Below are positions 32,471-41,753 of a stretch of 59,959 nucleotides of DNA, one piece after another (the stretch's first letter is position 1; every line of letters begins with the position of its first letter). The notes under the pieces were generated by a model. It did no database searches. It had not been told where the DNA came from and saw nothing but the letters and a program-made list of their open reading frames with translations. The DNA is from an uncultured Oscillospiraceae bacterium. GTDB taxonomy: Bacteria > Bacillota > Clostridia > Oscillospirales > Oscillospiraceae. The stretch covers positions 1 to 59,959 of the forward strand of contig CAAEOT010000040.1 in assembly GCA_900757655.1 (NCBI GenBank). Reading direction: 5' to 3'. The translations under genes were made by a program, and so were the position numbers.

Positions 32471-34387
32471 ATGGCAAAGAAACAATTCAAGGCCGAGTCG
32501 AAAAAGCTGCTCGACATGATGATCAACTCGATCTACACGCACAAGGAAATTTTCCTGCGTGAGATCATCTCGAACGCCTCGGACGCGATCGACAAGCTCT
32601 GCTACCAGTCGCTCACGGATGAAAACGTGGGCATGGCGCGCAGCGACTTCAAGATCCGCGTCACCCCGGATAAGGATGCGCGCACGATCACGGTGTCGGA
32701 TAACGGCATCGGCATGACGAAGGAGGAGCTCGACAGCAACCTCGGCGTCATCGCGCGCAGCGGCTCGCTGAAGTTCAAGGACGGCCTCGGCGAGAACGCG
32801 CAGGAGGATGCCGCCATCGACATCATCGGTCAGTTCGGCGTCGGTTTCTACTCCGCGTTCATGGTCGCCGATAAGGTCACGGTCATCACCCGCGCCTACG
32901 GCAGCGACACGGCCTACCAGTGGGTCAGCACCGGCGCGGACGGCTACACCATCACCGAGGCGCAGAAGGATACCGTCGGCACCGACGTCATCATGCACAT
33001 CAAGGCCGACGAGACGGGAGAGAAATACTCCACCTACCTCGAAAACTGGAAGCTCATGATGCTCATCCGCAAGTACTCCGACTATGTCCGCTGGCCGATC
33101 GTCATGGACGTCGAGCAGAGCGACTGGGTCGACACCGGCGAGAAGGACGAAAAGGGCGAGCCGAAGATGGAGATGGTCACCAAGACCGAGGAGCAGACCA
33201 TCAACAGCATGATCCCCATCTGGCAGCGCAGCCGCAAGGAAGCTACGGACGAGGAGTGCATCGCGTTTTATAAGGACAAGTTCCACGACAAGGACGACCC
33301 GCTGGCCGTCATTCGCGTCAACGCCGAGGGCCTGATCTCCTACCGGGCGCTGCTGTTCATCCCGGCCAAGGCTCCAATGAACATGTTCACCCGCGAATCT
33401 GACCCCGGTCTCGAGCTCTACAGCTCCGGCGTCATGATTATGGATAAGTGCACCGACCTCCTGCCGCCGTGCTACGCGTTTGCCCGCGGCGTGGTCGATT
33501 CGCCCGACCTGTCGCTGAACATCTCGCGTGAGATGCTCCAGCACGACCGCCAGCTCAAGCTCATCGCCGCGAACCTCGGCAAAAAGATCAAGTCCGAGCT
33601 CACGAAGCTCATGACCAATGACCGCGAGAAGTACGAGCAGTTCCACGCCGCCTTCGGTATGATGCTGCGCGCCGGCGCCGTCACCGAGACGGGCGACAAG
33701 GTCGACGAGATCAAGGATCTGCTGCTCTACCACACGAGCGAGACGAAGCTCGTCTCCCTCAAGGAGTACGTCGACGCCATGCCTGCCGAGCAGACGAAGA
33801 TCTACTTCGCCTGTGGCGAGAACGTCAAGCGGCTGCTCAGCCTGCCGCAGGCAGAGCTCCTGCACGAAAAGGGCCTCGACGTCCTGTGCATGACCTCGCA
33901 GATCGACGAGTATTTCGTCGACACCATGAAGAGCTACGCCGACAAGCCGTTTTGCAACATCGCGACCGACGACCTCGGCCTCGAGACCGAAGAAGAGAAG
34001 AAGGAGACCGAGGCCAAGCAGGCCGAGGACAAGGATCTGCTCGACTTCGTCAAGGAGACGCTCGGCGACCAGGTCGCGTCCGTGCGCCTGTCCAATAAGC
34101 TCGTGTCCAGCGCCGTGTGCCTGAGCACGGAGGGCGGCGTCACGCTCGAGATGGAGCGCTATTTCAAGAGCATGCCCGGCGCACCGACCGACATCCGCGC
34201 CATCCGCGTACTCGAGCTCAATGCCAACCACCACGCCTATCAGACCATGAAGGAAGCGTTCGACACCGGCGACAAGGACAAGGCCGCCCGCATCGCGCGC
34301 ATCCTGCACGCGCAGGCGCTGCTCATCGCGGGCGAGCCGCTCGAGGATCCCGCCGCGTATTCCGAGCTCGTCTGCACACTCATCTGA
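32471..34387 (+). CDS. htpG: Molecular chaperone HtpG (Hsp90)
   Basis: 638 residues. The N-terminal GHKL ATPase domain has NASDAIDKL, VSDNGIGM and GQFGVGFYSAFM; the middle domain has the catalytic-loop-like LNISREMLQ; and a C-terminal dimerisation domain closes the protein. An ATP-driven cytoplasmic chaperone. TTGGAGG lies before the ATG. No clear terminator separates it from hemW (63-base gap). Confidence 0.95.
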   Translation: MAKKQFKAESKKLLDMMINSIYTHKEIFLREIISNASDAIDKLCYQSLTDENVGMARSDFKIRVTPDKDARTITVSDNGIGMTKEELDSNLGVIARSGSLKFKDGLGENAQEDAAIDIIGQFGVGFYSAFMVADKVTVITRAYGSDTAYQWVSTGADGYTITEAQKDTVGTDVIMHIKADETGEKYSTYLENWKLMMLIRKYSDYVRWPIVMDVEQSDWVDTGEKDEKGEPKMEMVTKTEEQTINSMIPIWQRSRKEATDEECIAFYKDKFHDKDDPLAVIRVNAEGLISYRALLFIPAKAPMNMFTRESDPGLELYSSGVMIMDKCTDLLPPCYAFARGVVDSPDLSLNISREMLQHDRQLKLIAANLGKKIKSELTKLMTNDREKYEQFHAAFGMMLRAGAVTETGDKVDEIKDLLLYHTSETKLVSLKEYVDAMPAEQTKIYFACGENVKRLLSLPQAELLHEKGLDVLCMTSQIDEYFVDTMKSYADKPFCNIATDDLGLETEEEKKETEAKQAEDKDLLDFVKETLGDQVASVRLSNKLVSSAVCLSTEGGVTLEMERYFKSMPGAPTDIRAIRVLELNANHHAYQTMKEAFDTGDKDKAARIARILHAQALLIAGEPLEDPAAYSELVCTLI

Positions 34388-34450
34388 TCCGATCTTTTCC
34401 CTGGCCGCCGCGCCCCGGCGGCCGGGGCATCCCCATGTAAGGAGCTGTCT

Positions 34451-35737
34451 ATGGAACCGCGTCTCGGTATCTATATCCACATCCCGTTTTGCGCGAGCAA
34501 GTGCGGCTATTGCGACTTTTATTCCTGCGCCGGCGCGGCCGACCGCATGGCCGACTACCAGCACGCCCTGCTCGAGCACATCGAAGAGAGCGCCGGGCGC
34601 ATCGCCCCGGCGTACATCGACACGGTGTATTTCGGCGGCGGCACGCCGAGCTTTTACGGCGCGGCGCGCCTCATCGAGCTGCTCGACGCCGTCAAGGCCA
34701 CCGGCCGCCTGCTCAAGCGCGCGGAGGTGACCGTCGAGGTCAATCCGGACAGCGTCCGCCTGCATGACCTGCGCGCCCTGCACAAGGCGGGCTTCAACCG
34801 CCTGAGCATCGGCATGCAGTCGGCAAACAATGACATCCTGAAAATGATCGGCCGCCGCCACAGCTTCCGCCAGGTGGAAATGGCCGTTCAGAATGCCCGC
34901 ACGGCGGGCTTCGACAACATCAGCCTCGACCTCATCTACGGCCTGCCCAGCCAGACCCGCAGCGACTGGGCGGACACGCTCGCCAAGGCGATTGCCCTGC
35001 GCCCGGAGCACATCTCCGGCTACGGGCTCAAGCTTGAGGAGGGCACGCCCATGTACGCCCTGAAGGATTCGCCCCTTATCCCGTCGGACGACGAGCAGGC
35101 GGATATGTACCTGTGCATGGTCGAGGAGCTGCGGCGCTACGGTTATGAGCAGTATGAGATCTCCAATTTCAGCATACCGGGCTATGAATCCCGGCATAAT
35201 CTGAAGTATTGGCAGCTTGACGACTATATGGGCTTCGGCCCCGGTGCGCACTCGTGCATCGGCCGCACGCGCTACAGCTATGTGCGCGATCTCGACCGCT
35301 ACCTTGCAGGTGTCCTCCACGGTGAGGACATGATCGACGAGTACGAGACCATCGGCGATTTCGAGCGCGCGGCGGAGTATCTCATGCTCGGTATGCGCAC
35401 CGTTCACGGCGTATCGCGCGCGGAGTATGAGCGGCTCTACCGCAGCGATTTTTCCGGTATCGCGCAGCAGCTCGAGGAGTTCATCCGCCGCGGTTGGGCC
35501 GTCGCGGACGGGGAGCGCTGGCACTTCACGCCCTCGGGCTTCCTCATCTCAAACGTGCTCATCGGCAAGCTCCTTGAGGCGCAGACCGACCGCAAGGCCG
35601 AGCACAACCCGTGGATGAAGCCGCAGATCGAACGCCAGCCGCGCACCAAGCTCCCGCCCGGCGAGGCGGAGGCTTTCCGCGATACATATTTAAACAATCC
35701 GATTTTGACAGGGAAAGACAGGGATTCGAGCAAATGA
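34451..35737 (+). CDS. hemW: Heme chaperone HemW, radical SAM
   Basis: 428 residues. The radical-SAM cluster motif is CASKCGYC near residue 17, followed by YFGGGTPS. The HemW-specific heme-binding motif HNLKYW is present, which separates it from the oxygen-independent coproporphyrinogen oxidase HemN. It binds heme and passes it to target proteins. It is followed by VanW with a four-base overlap (ATGA). The C-terminal 40 residues, rich in Lys, Pro and Arg, extend beyond the usual HemW end. Confidence 0.9.
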   Translation: MEPRLGIYIHIPFCASKCGYCDFYSCAGAADRMADYQHALLEHIEESAGRIAPAYIDTVYFGGGTPSFYGAARLIELLDAVKATGRLLKRAEVTVEVNPDSVRLHDLRALHKAGFNRLSIGMQSANNDILKMIGRRHSFRQVEMAVQNARTAGFDNISLDLIYGLPSQTRSDWADTLAKAIALRPEHISGYGLKLEEGTPMYALKDSPLIPSDDEQADMYLCMVEELRRYGYEQYEISNFSIPGYESRHNLKYWQLDDYMGFGPGAHSCIGRTRYSYVRDLDRYLAGVLHGEDMIDEYETIGDFERAAEYLMLGMRTVHGVSRAEYERLYRSDFSGIAQQLEEFIRRGWAVADGERWHFTPSGFLISNVLIGKLLEAQTDRKAEHNPWMKPQIERQPRTKLPPGEAEAFRDTYLNNPILTGKDRDSSK

Positions 35738-37551
35738 AACTCAACGGCAACACTTCCAAGCGCAGCGCGGCCACCCGCCGCGAGGCGGCGGATTTTGCAG
35801 CGCAGGAGCGCTCGGCACACCGCAGCGGCGCCAACCGTTCCGCACAGAGCGAGGCGGCTGCCCGCCGCGCCGCCGCACCGAAACAGGCGGCGTCCCAGCG
35901 CCAGCCCGTGCCCCGGCAGGAGCAGACGGCGCGCCGCAGTGCGCCCGGCGCCCAGCCGCAGCCGGCTCCAAAAGCGAAAAAACCGCGCGGCCGCGGCGGC
36001 AAAATCGCCGTGCGCGTCGTGCTCATCGTGCTGGCCGTCCTCGTGGCGGCGGCAGCCGTCGGCATGGTGCTCGTGGCGAAAAAGGATGCCATTTTCCCGA
36101 ACGTCTCTGTCTGCGGTACCGACGTCGGCGGCATGACGCAGGCCGCCGCGGCGGACGCTATCCGCGCCGCCGGGTGGGACGATACGAGCGCCCCGGTGCT
36201 CACCATGACCTTCCCGGGCGACCGGGCCATCACCGTCACCGCGACGGAGATCGGCTTTGATGCCACGCCCGATGCCGCCGCCGAAACGGCTTATGCCTAC
36301 GGCCGCAGCGGCAATGTGTTCACGAATTTCTTCACGTGGCTGCACTGCGCCTTCCAGGGCCATGATGTCGCCTCGGACAACCTCGCCGACATGGACGCCG
36401 ATGCCCTGCGCACGCGCATCGAGCGCGAGGCCGCCGAGATCAACGTCAGCCTCTCCGCCGGCAGCATCGAGATCGACGAGGCGCACAGCGCCATCCGCGT
36501 CGTCAAGGGCGCGAGTATGATCACGCTCGACCCCGCCGCCGTTGCCGAGCGCATGCTCAGCGACATCCGCGCTGGCAAGTTCGGCACGTCGGCCTATCCG
36601 GTCGATATGAGCGGCGATGACAAGATGACGCTGCAGGAGCTGCACGACGCCGTCTGCGGCGACCCGGTCAACGCGGGCTACGACCCCGAGACCCAGTCCG
36701 CCACCGAGAGCAAGGTCGGCATCGAGTTCGACGTCGCCGCCGCCCAGCCCCTGTGGGACGCGGCGTCCACCGGTGACACCGTCACCATCCCGGCTACGCT
36801 CACGCAGCCGGAAATGACGCAGGAGCAGCTGCAAAAGCACCTCCTGGCCGATAAGCTTGCCACCAAGACCACCTCGCTCTCCGGCAGCAGCAGCAACCGT
36901 ATCACGAACGTGAAGCTCGCCGCCGAGAAGATCAACGGCGTCATTCTCCAGCCCGGCCAGACGTTCTCGTATAACGACGTCGTCGGCCAGCGCACGAAGG
37001 CCAATGGCTTCAAGGAGGCCGGGGCCTATTCCGGCGGCCAGGTCGTGCAGGAGGTCGGCGGCGGCATCTGCCAGGTGTCGTCCACGCTGTATTACTGCGC
37101 CATGGTCTCCAACCTCAAGATCAACACCCGCACCTGCCACTACTTCCCCGTGAGCTATATCGAACCCGGCATGGACGCCACAGTCAGCTGGGGCGGGCCG
37201 GAGTTCAAGTTCACGAATAACCGCGACTACCCGATCGAGATCAAGGCCTCCGTGCAGAACGGCAGCGTCACGGTCGAGATCTGGGGCACGGATGTGGACG
37301 GCAGCTATGTCAAAATGAGCTACACGGCCGAGGGCCTGCGTGCCACGACCTACCGCACCGTCTATGATAAGGACGGCAACCAGATCAGCCACACGCTCGA
37401 GGCCAACAGCACCTACCACTCGCACGACACCACGCCGAAGCCGACGCCTACGCCCAGCGCCACGCCGGCCCCGACGCCCACACCCACGCCGAAGCCGCAG
37501 CCGACACCCTATCCGTCCATCTACGACCCCGGTGACGCCGGTGAAGACTAA
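35734..37551 (+). CDS. VanW-family cell-envelope protein
   Basis: 605 residues. A disordered Ala/Arg/Gln-rich cytoplasmic N-terminus (about 1-85), one membrane helix (about 90-112), two external peptidoglycan-binding-like modules (about 120-370), and a VanW domain (about 395-540) with QPGQTFSYN, GGGICQVSSTLY and a cysteine pair. A Pro/Thr repeat of the TPTPSATPAPTP type ends the protein. VanW function is unknown; the domain accompanies cell-wall genes. The ATG at 35734 overlaps the hemW stop. Confidence 0.82.
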   Translation: MKLNGNTSKRSAATRREAADFAAQERSAHRSGANRSAQSEAAARRAAAPKQAASQRQPVPRQEQTARRSAPGAQPQPAPKAKKPRGRGGKIAVRVVLIVLAVLVAAAAVGMVLVAKKDAIFPNVSVCGTDVGGMTQAAAADAIRAAGWDDTSAPVLTMTFPGDRAITVTATEIGFDATPDAAAETAYAYGRSGNVFTNFFTWLHCAFQGHDVASDNLADMDADALRTRIEREAAEINVSLSAGSIEIDEAHSAIRVVKGASMITLDPAAVAERMLSDIRAGKFGTSAYPVDMSGDDKMTLQELHDAVCGDPVNAGYDPETQSATESKVGIEFDVAAAQPLWDAASTGDTVTIPATLTQPEMTQEQLQKHLLADKLATKTTSLSGSSSNRITNVKLAAEKINGVILQPGQTFSYNDVVGQRTKANGFKEAGAYSGGQVVQEVGGGICQVSSTLYYCAMVSNLKINTRTCHYFPVSYIEPGMDATVSWGGPEFKFTNNRDYPIEIKASVQNGSVTVEIWGTDVDGSYVKMSYTAEGLRATTYRTVYDKDGNQISHTLEANSTYHSHDTTPKPTPTPSATPAPTPTPTPKPQPTPYPSIYDPGDAGED

Positions 37552-37569
37552 TACAGAGGAGAATGCAGT

Positions 37570-39513
37570 ATGAGCAAAGGAAAGTTTTATATCACCACCC
37601 CGATCTATTACCCCTCGGACAAACTGCACATCGGACACACCTATTGCACGGTCGCGACCGATGCGATCGCACGCTATAAGCGCCTGTGCGGCTATGACGT
37701 CATGTTTCTGACCGGCACGGACGAGCACGGCCAGAAGATCGAAGAAAAGGCGGAGGCCGCCGGCGTCACGCCCAAGCAGTTTGTGGACAATATCGTCGAA
37801 GGCCCCGGCGGCGTGCGCGCGCTGTGGAAGCTGATGAACATCTCCAACGACCGCTTCATCCGCACGACGGACGACTATCATGTCGAGGCTGTGCAGCGCA
37901 TCTTCAAGAAGATGTACGAAAAGGGCGATATCTATAAGGGCAAGTACTCCGGCATGTACTGTACGCCGTGCGAGAGCTTCTGGACCGAGAGCCAGCTCGT
38001 CGACGGCAAGTGCCCGGACTGCGGCCGCGAGGTGCACTATGCTGAGGAGGAGGCGTACTTCTTCCGCCTGTCGAAGTATGCCGAGCCCGTGCGCGAGCTG
38101 CTGCTCAGCGGCACGTTCCTCGAGCCGGCCAGCCGCGTCAACGAGATGATCAAAAACTTTATCGACCCCGGCCTCGAGGATCTGTGCGTGTCGCGCACGA
38201 GCTTCACGTGGGGCATCCCGGTCGATTTTGACCCCGGCCACGTCGTCTATGTCTGGGTCGATGCGCTGTTCAACTACTGCACGGCCCTCGGCTTCCTGAA
38301 CGATAAGTACGATGATTATGACCAGTTCTGGCCCGCCGACGTGCACATGGTCGGCAAGGAGATCGTGCGCTTCCACTCCATCATCTGGCCGGCCATGCTC
38401 ATGAGCATGGGCATGCCGCTGCCGAAGAAGGTCTTCGGCCACGGCTGGCTGCTGCTCGGCGGCGGCAAGATGTCGAAGTCGAAGGGCAACGTCGTCGACC
38501 CCGTCGTGCTCGCCGAGCGCTACGGTGTGGACGCGCTGCGCTACTACCTCCTGCGCGAGTTCCCGCTCGGCAGCGACGGCAACTTCTCCAATGAGCTGCT
38601 CATCTCCCGCATCAATACCGACCTCGCCAACGACCTCGGCAACCTCCTGAGCCGCACCGTCGCCATGGTCATCAAGTACTTCGGCGGCACGCTCCCGGCT
38701 GAGCGCGAGCACGATGCGCTCGACGATGAGCTCATCGCCATGGCATCCTCTCTGCGTGAGACGTATGCCGGCTACATGGATAACTTCGGCACCCAGCAGG
38801 CACTCATCGAGGTGTTCAAGGTCATCTCCCGCGCCAATAAGTATATCGACGAGACGGCCCCCTGGATCCTCGCCAAGGACGAGAGCAAGCGCGCGCGCCT
38901 GGCTACGGTACTGTATAACCTGCTTGAGACGCTGCGCATCACCGTCACACTTCTGCTGCCCTTCATGCCCGACAGCTGTGTGAAGGCCTTCGCGCAGATC
39001 GGCGCTGCGCCGGAGCAGACCACGTGGGACAATGCCGCCGTCTGGGGCGTGCTGCCCGCGGACGTCACGGTGCACAAGGGCGAGACACTCTTCCCGCGCA
39101 TCGATATGGCTAAGGAGCTCGCCGAACTTGAGGCGCTCAAGGCGGCAAAAGAAGCGGCTGCCGCGCCGAAGTCCGCGCCCGTGCTGCCGGATGTGACCAT
39201 CGACGAATTTGCCAAGTGCGACATGCGCGTGTGCAAGGTCCTCAAGTGCGAGCCGGTGAAAAAGTCCGATAAGCTTCTGCGCTTCACGCTCGACGACGGC
39301 AGCGGCACCGACCGGCAGATCCTCTCCGGCATCGCCAAGTACTACCGCCCCGAGGAGCTCGTCGGCAAGACCGTCGTCGCCATCCTGAACCTGCCGCCGC
39401 GCAAGATGATGGGCATGGCCTCCAACGGTATGCTCCTCTCGGCCGAGAAGGACGGCAAGCTCAATCTGCTCATGCTCGATGACGGCGTGCCTGCCGGCGC
39501 GCAGCTTTGCTGA
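37570..39513 (+). CDS. metG: Methionyl-tRNA synthetase
   Basis: 647 residues. Class I signature HIGH (20-23) and KMSKS (300-304), a zinc knuckle with CTPC and CPDC between them, the anticodon-binding helical domain, and a C-terminal tRNA-binding (EMAP/Trbp111-like) domain from about residue 540 (IDEFAKCDMRV, PPRKMMGM). It charges tRNA-Met. No T-box precedes it; it begins 18 bases after the VanW gene with AGAGGAG, so it is likely co-transcribed. Confidence 0.96.
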   Translation: MSKGKFYITTPIYYPSDKLHIGHTYCTVATDAIARYKRLCGYDVMFLTGTDEHGQKIEEKAEAAGVTPKQFVDNIVEGPGGVRALWKLMNISNDRFIRTTDDYHVEAVQRIFKKMYEKGDIYKGKYSGMYCTPCESFWTESQLVDGKCPDCGREVHYAEEEAYFFRLSKYAEPVRELLLSGTFLEPASRVNEMIKNFIDPGLEDLCVSRTSFTWGIPVDFDPGHVVYVWVDALFNYCTALGFLNDKYDDYDQFWPADVHMVGKEIVRFHSIIWPAMLMSMGMPLPKKVFGHGWLLLGGGKMSKSKGNVVDPVVLAERYGVDALRYYLLREFPLGSDGNFSNELLISRINTDLANDLGNLLSRTVAMVIKYFGGTLPAEREHDALDDELIAMASSLRETYAGYMDNFGTQQALIEVFKVISRANKYIDETAPWILAKDESKRARLATVLYNLLETLRITVTLLLPFMPDSCVKAFAQIGAAPEQTTWDNAAVWGVLPADVTVHKGETLFPRIDMAKELAELEALKAAKEAAAAPKSAPVLPDVTIDEFAKCDMRVCKVLKCEPVKKSDKLLRFTLDDGSGTDRQILSGIAKYYRPEELVGKTVVAILNLPPRKMMGMASNGMLLSAEKDGKLNLLMLDDGVPAGAQLC

Positions 39514-39536
39514 GCGGCCGCACCTCTGCACGTTTC

Positions 39537-39570
39537 CGGGAAGGCCCGCTCGGCGAGCCTTCCCGTTTTT
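39537..39570 (+). terminator. Terminator after metG
   Basis: Nine-bp stem CGGGAAGGC/GCCTTCCCG followed by TTTTT. Confidence 0.85.
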
Positions 39571-39648
39571 CCGGCGGCGCGCGGAACATTTTCTGCTTTT
39601 CGCCGTCAAGCCCTTCGTAATCTCCCGTAGTAAAGGAGGAATCGCCCC

Positions 39649-41208
39649 TTGAAGCTGTTTTCCGCGCCGCCGCGCCCCACGGGTGCCCAGCGGCCCGCTT
39701 CCGATACCGCGCAGCAGCGTCCCACTCAGCAGCGCCCTGCCCAGCAGCGCCCCACGCAGCAGCGCCCCGCCCAGCAGCGCCCCGCCCAGCAGCGTCCTGC
39801 CCAACAGCGCCCGGCCCAGCAGCGTCCCGCTCAGCAGCGTCCTGCTCAGCAGCGCCCTGCTCAGCAGCGCCCCGCGCAGCGGAGCGCCAGTCAGTGGACG
39901 GATGACGCCGCCCGGCCACGCCGCAGCGCGCCGGACGACCGCCGGCGTGTGCAGCAGCCTGCCCCGGCCCCGGCCGGCAAACACGGCCGCAAAGCGAAAA
40001 AGGCCAAAAAGCCGAAGAAGAAAAAGAGCCTCGGCCGCCGGCTGCTGATCCTGTTTCTCGTGCTGGCCATCCTCGCCGGCCTGTACCTGACAGCGGTCTA
40101 TTCCGATATTCCGTTCATCGCCAAGTGGCGCACGGCCTATATCCAGACGGCCATGAACACGCTCAGCCACCAGTGGCTGGCCACGGCGTTCATCCCGCGC
40201 AGCGTCATTGACAAGGTCGTCGCCGAAATGGAGGCGGCCAGGGAGGCGCAGATCGGCGTCAACAGCGAATGGGACGAGGAAGAGATCGAGTCCCGCAACC
40301 CGACGCTCACGGATACCAAGGGCATGAGCAAGGAAGAGATCGCGTTCTATAACCTCTTCTGGGAGGTGGATGTGCCGAGCATGCAGGCGTATGTCAAGGA
40401 GCATCCTGACGCCCTCGCCGCCGGCTGGAGCCGCATCAACATCGACAAGTCCGCCCTCACGGACAACGGCACCAGCATCCGCACCATCCAGGGCGAGCAG
40501 GTGCTCGCGATCGACGCGCAGAATGAGATCCTTATCGCGCGCGAAAAGGGCAGTACTTACCGCGGCGTGCTTGTCATCATGAAGGACCCGTCGCGCCTGA
40601 GTCTGCAGGCCGCGTCCACGCTCGGCAGCGTCGGTCAGGTCTGCGGCAAGATTGCCGAGGCCCACGGCGGTGTTATCGGCATGACCGGCTCGGGCTTCAT
40701 CGACCCGGGCGGCACCGGCAACGGCGGAACCCTCGCGGGTTACGCCATGTGCAACGGCAAGTCCTACGGCGGCCACATGGGCTACGGCTACAAGCGGCTC
40801 GAACTGCATGAGGACAACCGCATCTACATCCGCGACAGCGATTCCGAGGTCTCGCCCGGCACGACGGACGCGGTCGAGTTCTCGCCCGCCATGATCATCG
40901 ACGGGGAGACGGTCGTCAATGCCCGCAGCGGCTTCTCGGATCTGCAGCCGCGCGCCTGCCTCGGCCAGTCGAAGTACGGCGAGATCATCGCCCTGCTCGT
41001 CGAGGGCCGGCTCACGACGTCGGTCGGCATCAGCGTGCCGGACTGCGCGGCCATTATGGCCAAGCATGACTGCATGCAGGCCATGAACCTCGACGGTGGC
41101 ACCAGCGCCATGATCTGGTACAAGGGCAAGTACATCATGCGCAGCTCCAACCCTGCGCTCACCGCCGGGCGCACGCTGCCGAACGCCTTTGTCTATGCCG
41201 GAAAATAG
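39649..41208 (+). CDS. Phosphodiester glycosidase (NAGPA) protein with QQRP repeats
   Basis: 519 residues from a TTG start with GGAGG nine bases upstream; no ATG fits. After a short lead, 12 tandem five-residue units QQRP(A/T) fill residues 22-81. A basic linker, one membrane helix (about 125-148) and a helical spacer lead to a C-terminal NAGPA/DUF2233 domain with MTGSGFIDPGG and NLDGGTSAMIW. NAGPA enzymes cleave phosphodiester-linked sugars, fitting wall-polymer or spore-wall turnover. The repeat lies on the cytoplasmic side, which is unusual for such a basic Pro-rich tract. Confidence 0.82.
   Translation: MKLFSAPPRPTGAQRPASDTAQQRPTQQRPAQQRPTQQRPAQQRPAQQRPAQQRPAQQRPAQQRPAQQRPAQQRPAQRSASQWTDDAARPRRSAPDDRRRVQQPAPAPAGKHGRKAKKAKKPKKKKSLGRRLLILFLVLAILAGLYLTAVYSDIPFIAKWRTAYIQTAMNTLSHQWLATAFIPRSVIDKVVAEMEAAREAQIGVNSEWDEEEIESRNPTLTDTKGMSKEEIAFYNLFWEVDVPSMQAYVKEHPDALAAGWSRINIDKSALTDNGTSIRTIQGEQVLAIDAQNEILIAREKGSTYRGVLVIMKDPSRLSLQAASTLGSVGQVCGKIAEAHGGVIGMTGSGFIDPGGTGNGGTLAGYAMCNGKSYGGHMGYGYKRLELHEDNRIYIRDSDSEVSPGTTDAVEFSPAMIIDGETVVNARSGFSDLQPRACLGQSKYGEIIALLVEGRLTTSVGISVPDCAAIMAKHDCMQAMNLDGGTSAMIWYKGKYIMRSSNPALTAGRTLPNAFVYAGK
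39712..39891 (+). repeat. Tandem 15-bp repeat encoding QQRP(A/T), 12 units
   Basis: Twelve in-frame copies of a 15-base unit of the form CAGCAGCGYCCNRCY. Third-base changes between copies are frequent while the peptide is nearly constant, which suggests selection on the protein and some age. Confidence 0.9.
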
Positions 41209-41217
41209 GCCATCCGC

Positions 41218-41250
41218 AACGTCCCTGACCGCCAGTCAGGGACGTTTGTT
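41218..41250 (+). terminator. Terminator of the NAGPA gene
   Basis: Stem AACGTCCCTGAC/GTCAGGGACGTT followed by TGTTTG. Confidence 0.8.
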
Positions 41251-41304
41251 TGCCTTGTACAAATCTTTTTTTGCTGCCTCCATGCAGATTTGTGAAAATG
41301 GGGC

Positions 41305-41333
41305 TTGCAATCCGACGCGGGAAGTGGTAGAGT
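41305..41333 (+). promoter_or_regulatory. Promoter of the T-box/trpXYZ operon
   Basis: TTGCAA (41305-41310), 17-bp spacer, TAGAGT (41328-41333). Confidence 0.65.
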
Positions 41334-41339
41334 AACACC

Positions 41340-41618
41340 ATCGAGAAACCGATGACCGAGAGGAGTACCCATTTACGAAGCTTTCAGAGAGCAGCGGATG
41401 GTGGAAGCGCTGCAGCGGACGAATGGCGAATGGACTCGCGAGGGCAAACCGATTGCAGCAGCATGAGGGGCGACGGTGGCCGCGGCCGTTATCCGGCGGA
41501 GCGTATGATCGTACGTGCAAAGTGGGCGCATGAGCGCCAACATGGGTGGCACCGCAGGAGTTACAGTCTTGTCCCATGAAACGGAAGGAACCGTTTCGTG
41601 GACGAGGCTTTTTTTATT
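41340..41618 (+). promoter_or_regulatory. T-box riboswitch, tRNA-Trp specificity
   Basis: The leader before trpX shows T-box landmarks in order: the stem I AGAGAG motif (41387-41393), distal loop GGATGGTGG, a specifier region with TGG (best candidate 41431-41433 in GAATGGACT), the T-box sequence AACATGGGTGGCACCGC (about 41548-41564), and a terminator (41573-41618). The T-box bulge TGGC would pair with a GCCA tRNA 3' end, which fits tRNA-Trp. Uncharged tRNA-Trp should switch on the tryptophan transporter. The second TGG at 41424 makes the exact codon uncertain. Confidence 0.88.
41573..41618 (+). terminator. T-box regulated terminator
   Basis: Stem TTGTCCCATGAAACGG with CCGTTTCGTGGACGAG, loop AAGGAA, then CTTTTTTT. 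It competes with the antiterminator that includes the T-box sequence. Confidence 0.85.
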
Positions 41619-41645
41619 GCGCAAATCGCCGCAGGAGGGATGCAT

Positions 41646-41741
41646 ATGACACGGAGAACCAGACGATGGCGTGGCGGCCGGAGAATTTTTGCCGCGTCAG
41701 ACCGTATCCGAACGTTTCAAAACCAACTACTTTCAATATAA
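41646..41741 (+). CDS. Candidate 31-residue Arg-rich leader peptide before trpX
   Basis: Begins MTRRTRRWRGG, nine arginines and one tryptophan in 31 codons. GGAGGG lies six to twelve bases before the ATG, a good ribosome site. It starts just after the T-box terminator, so it is translated only on read-through, and its TAA stop touches the trpX ribosome site AAGGAG, allowing coupled reinitiation. No family recognised. A chance frame is possible; the good ribosome site and stop placement argue for translation. Confidence 0.45.
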   Translation: MTRRTRRWRGGRRIFAASDRIRTFQNQLLSI

Positions 41742-41753
41742 GGAGAATATACT

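Noticed and set aside
39712..39891. CRISPR-like direct repeats
   Set aside because: Units are contiguous 15-mers in frame, with no spacers; they encode a peptide repeat.
35437..41067. Very long open frame on the minus strand opposite hemW, vanW, metG and the NAGPA gene
   Set aside because: High GC and codon bias of the plus-strand genes keep the opposite frame open. Plus-strand genes have clear families, ribosome sites and terminators; the antisense product is low-complexity.
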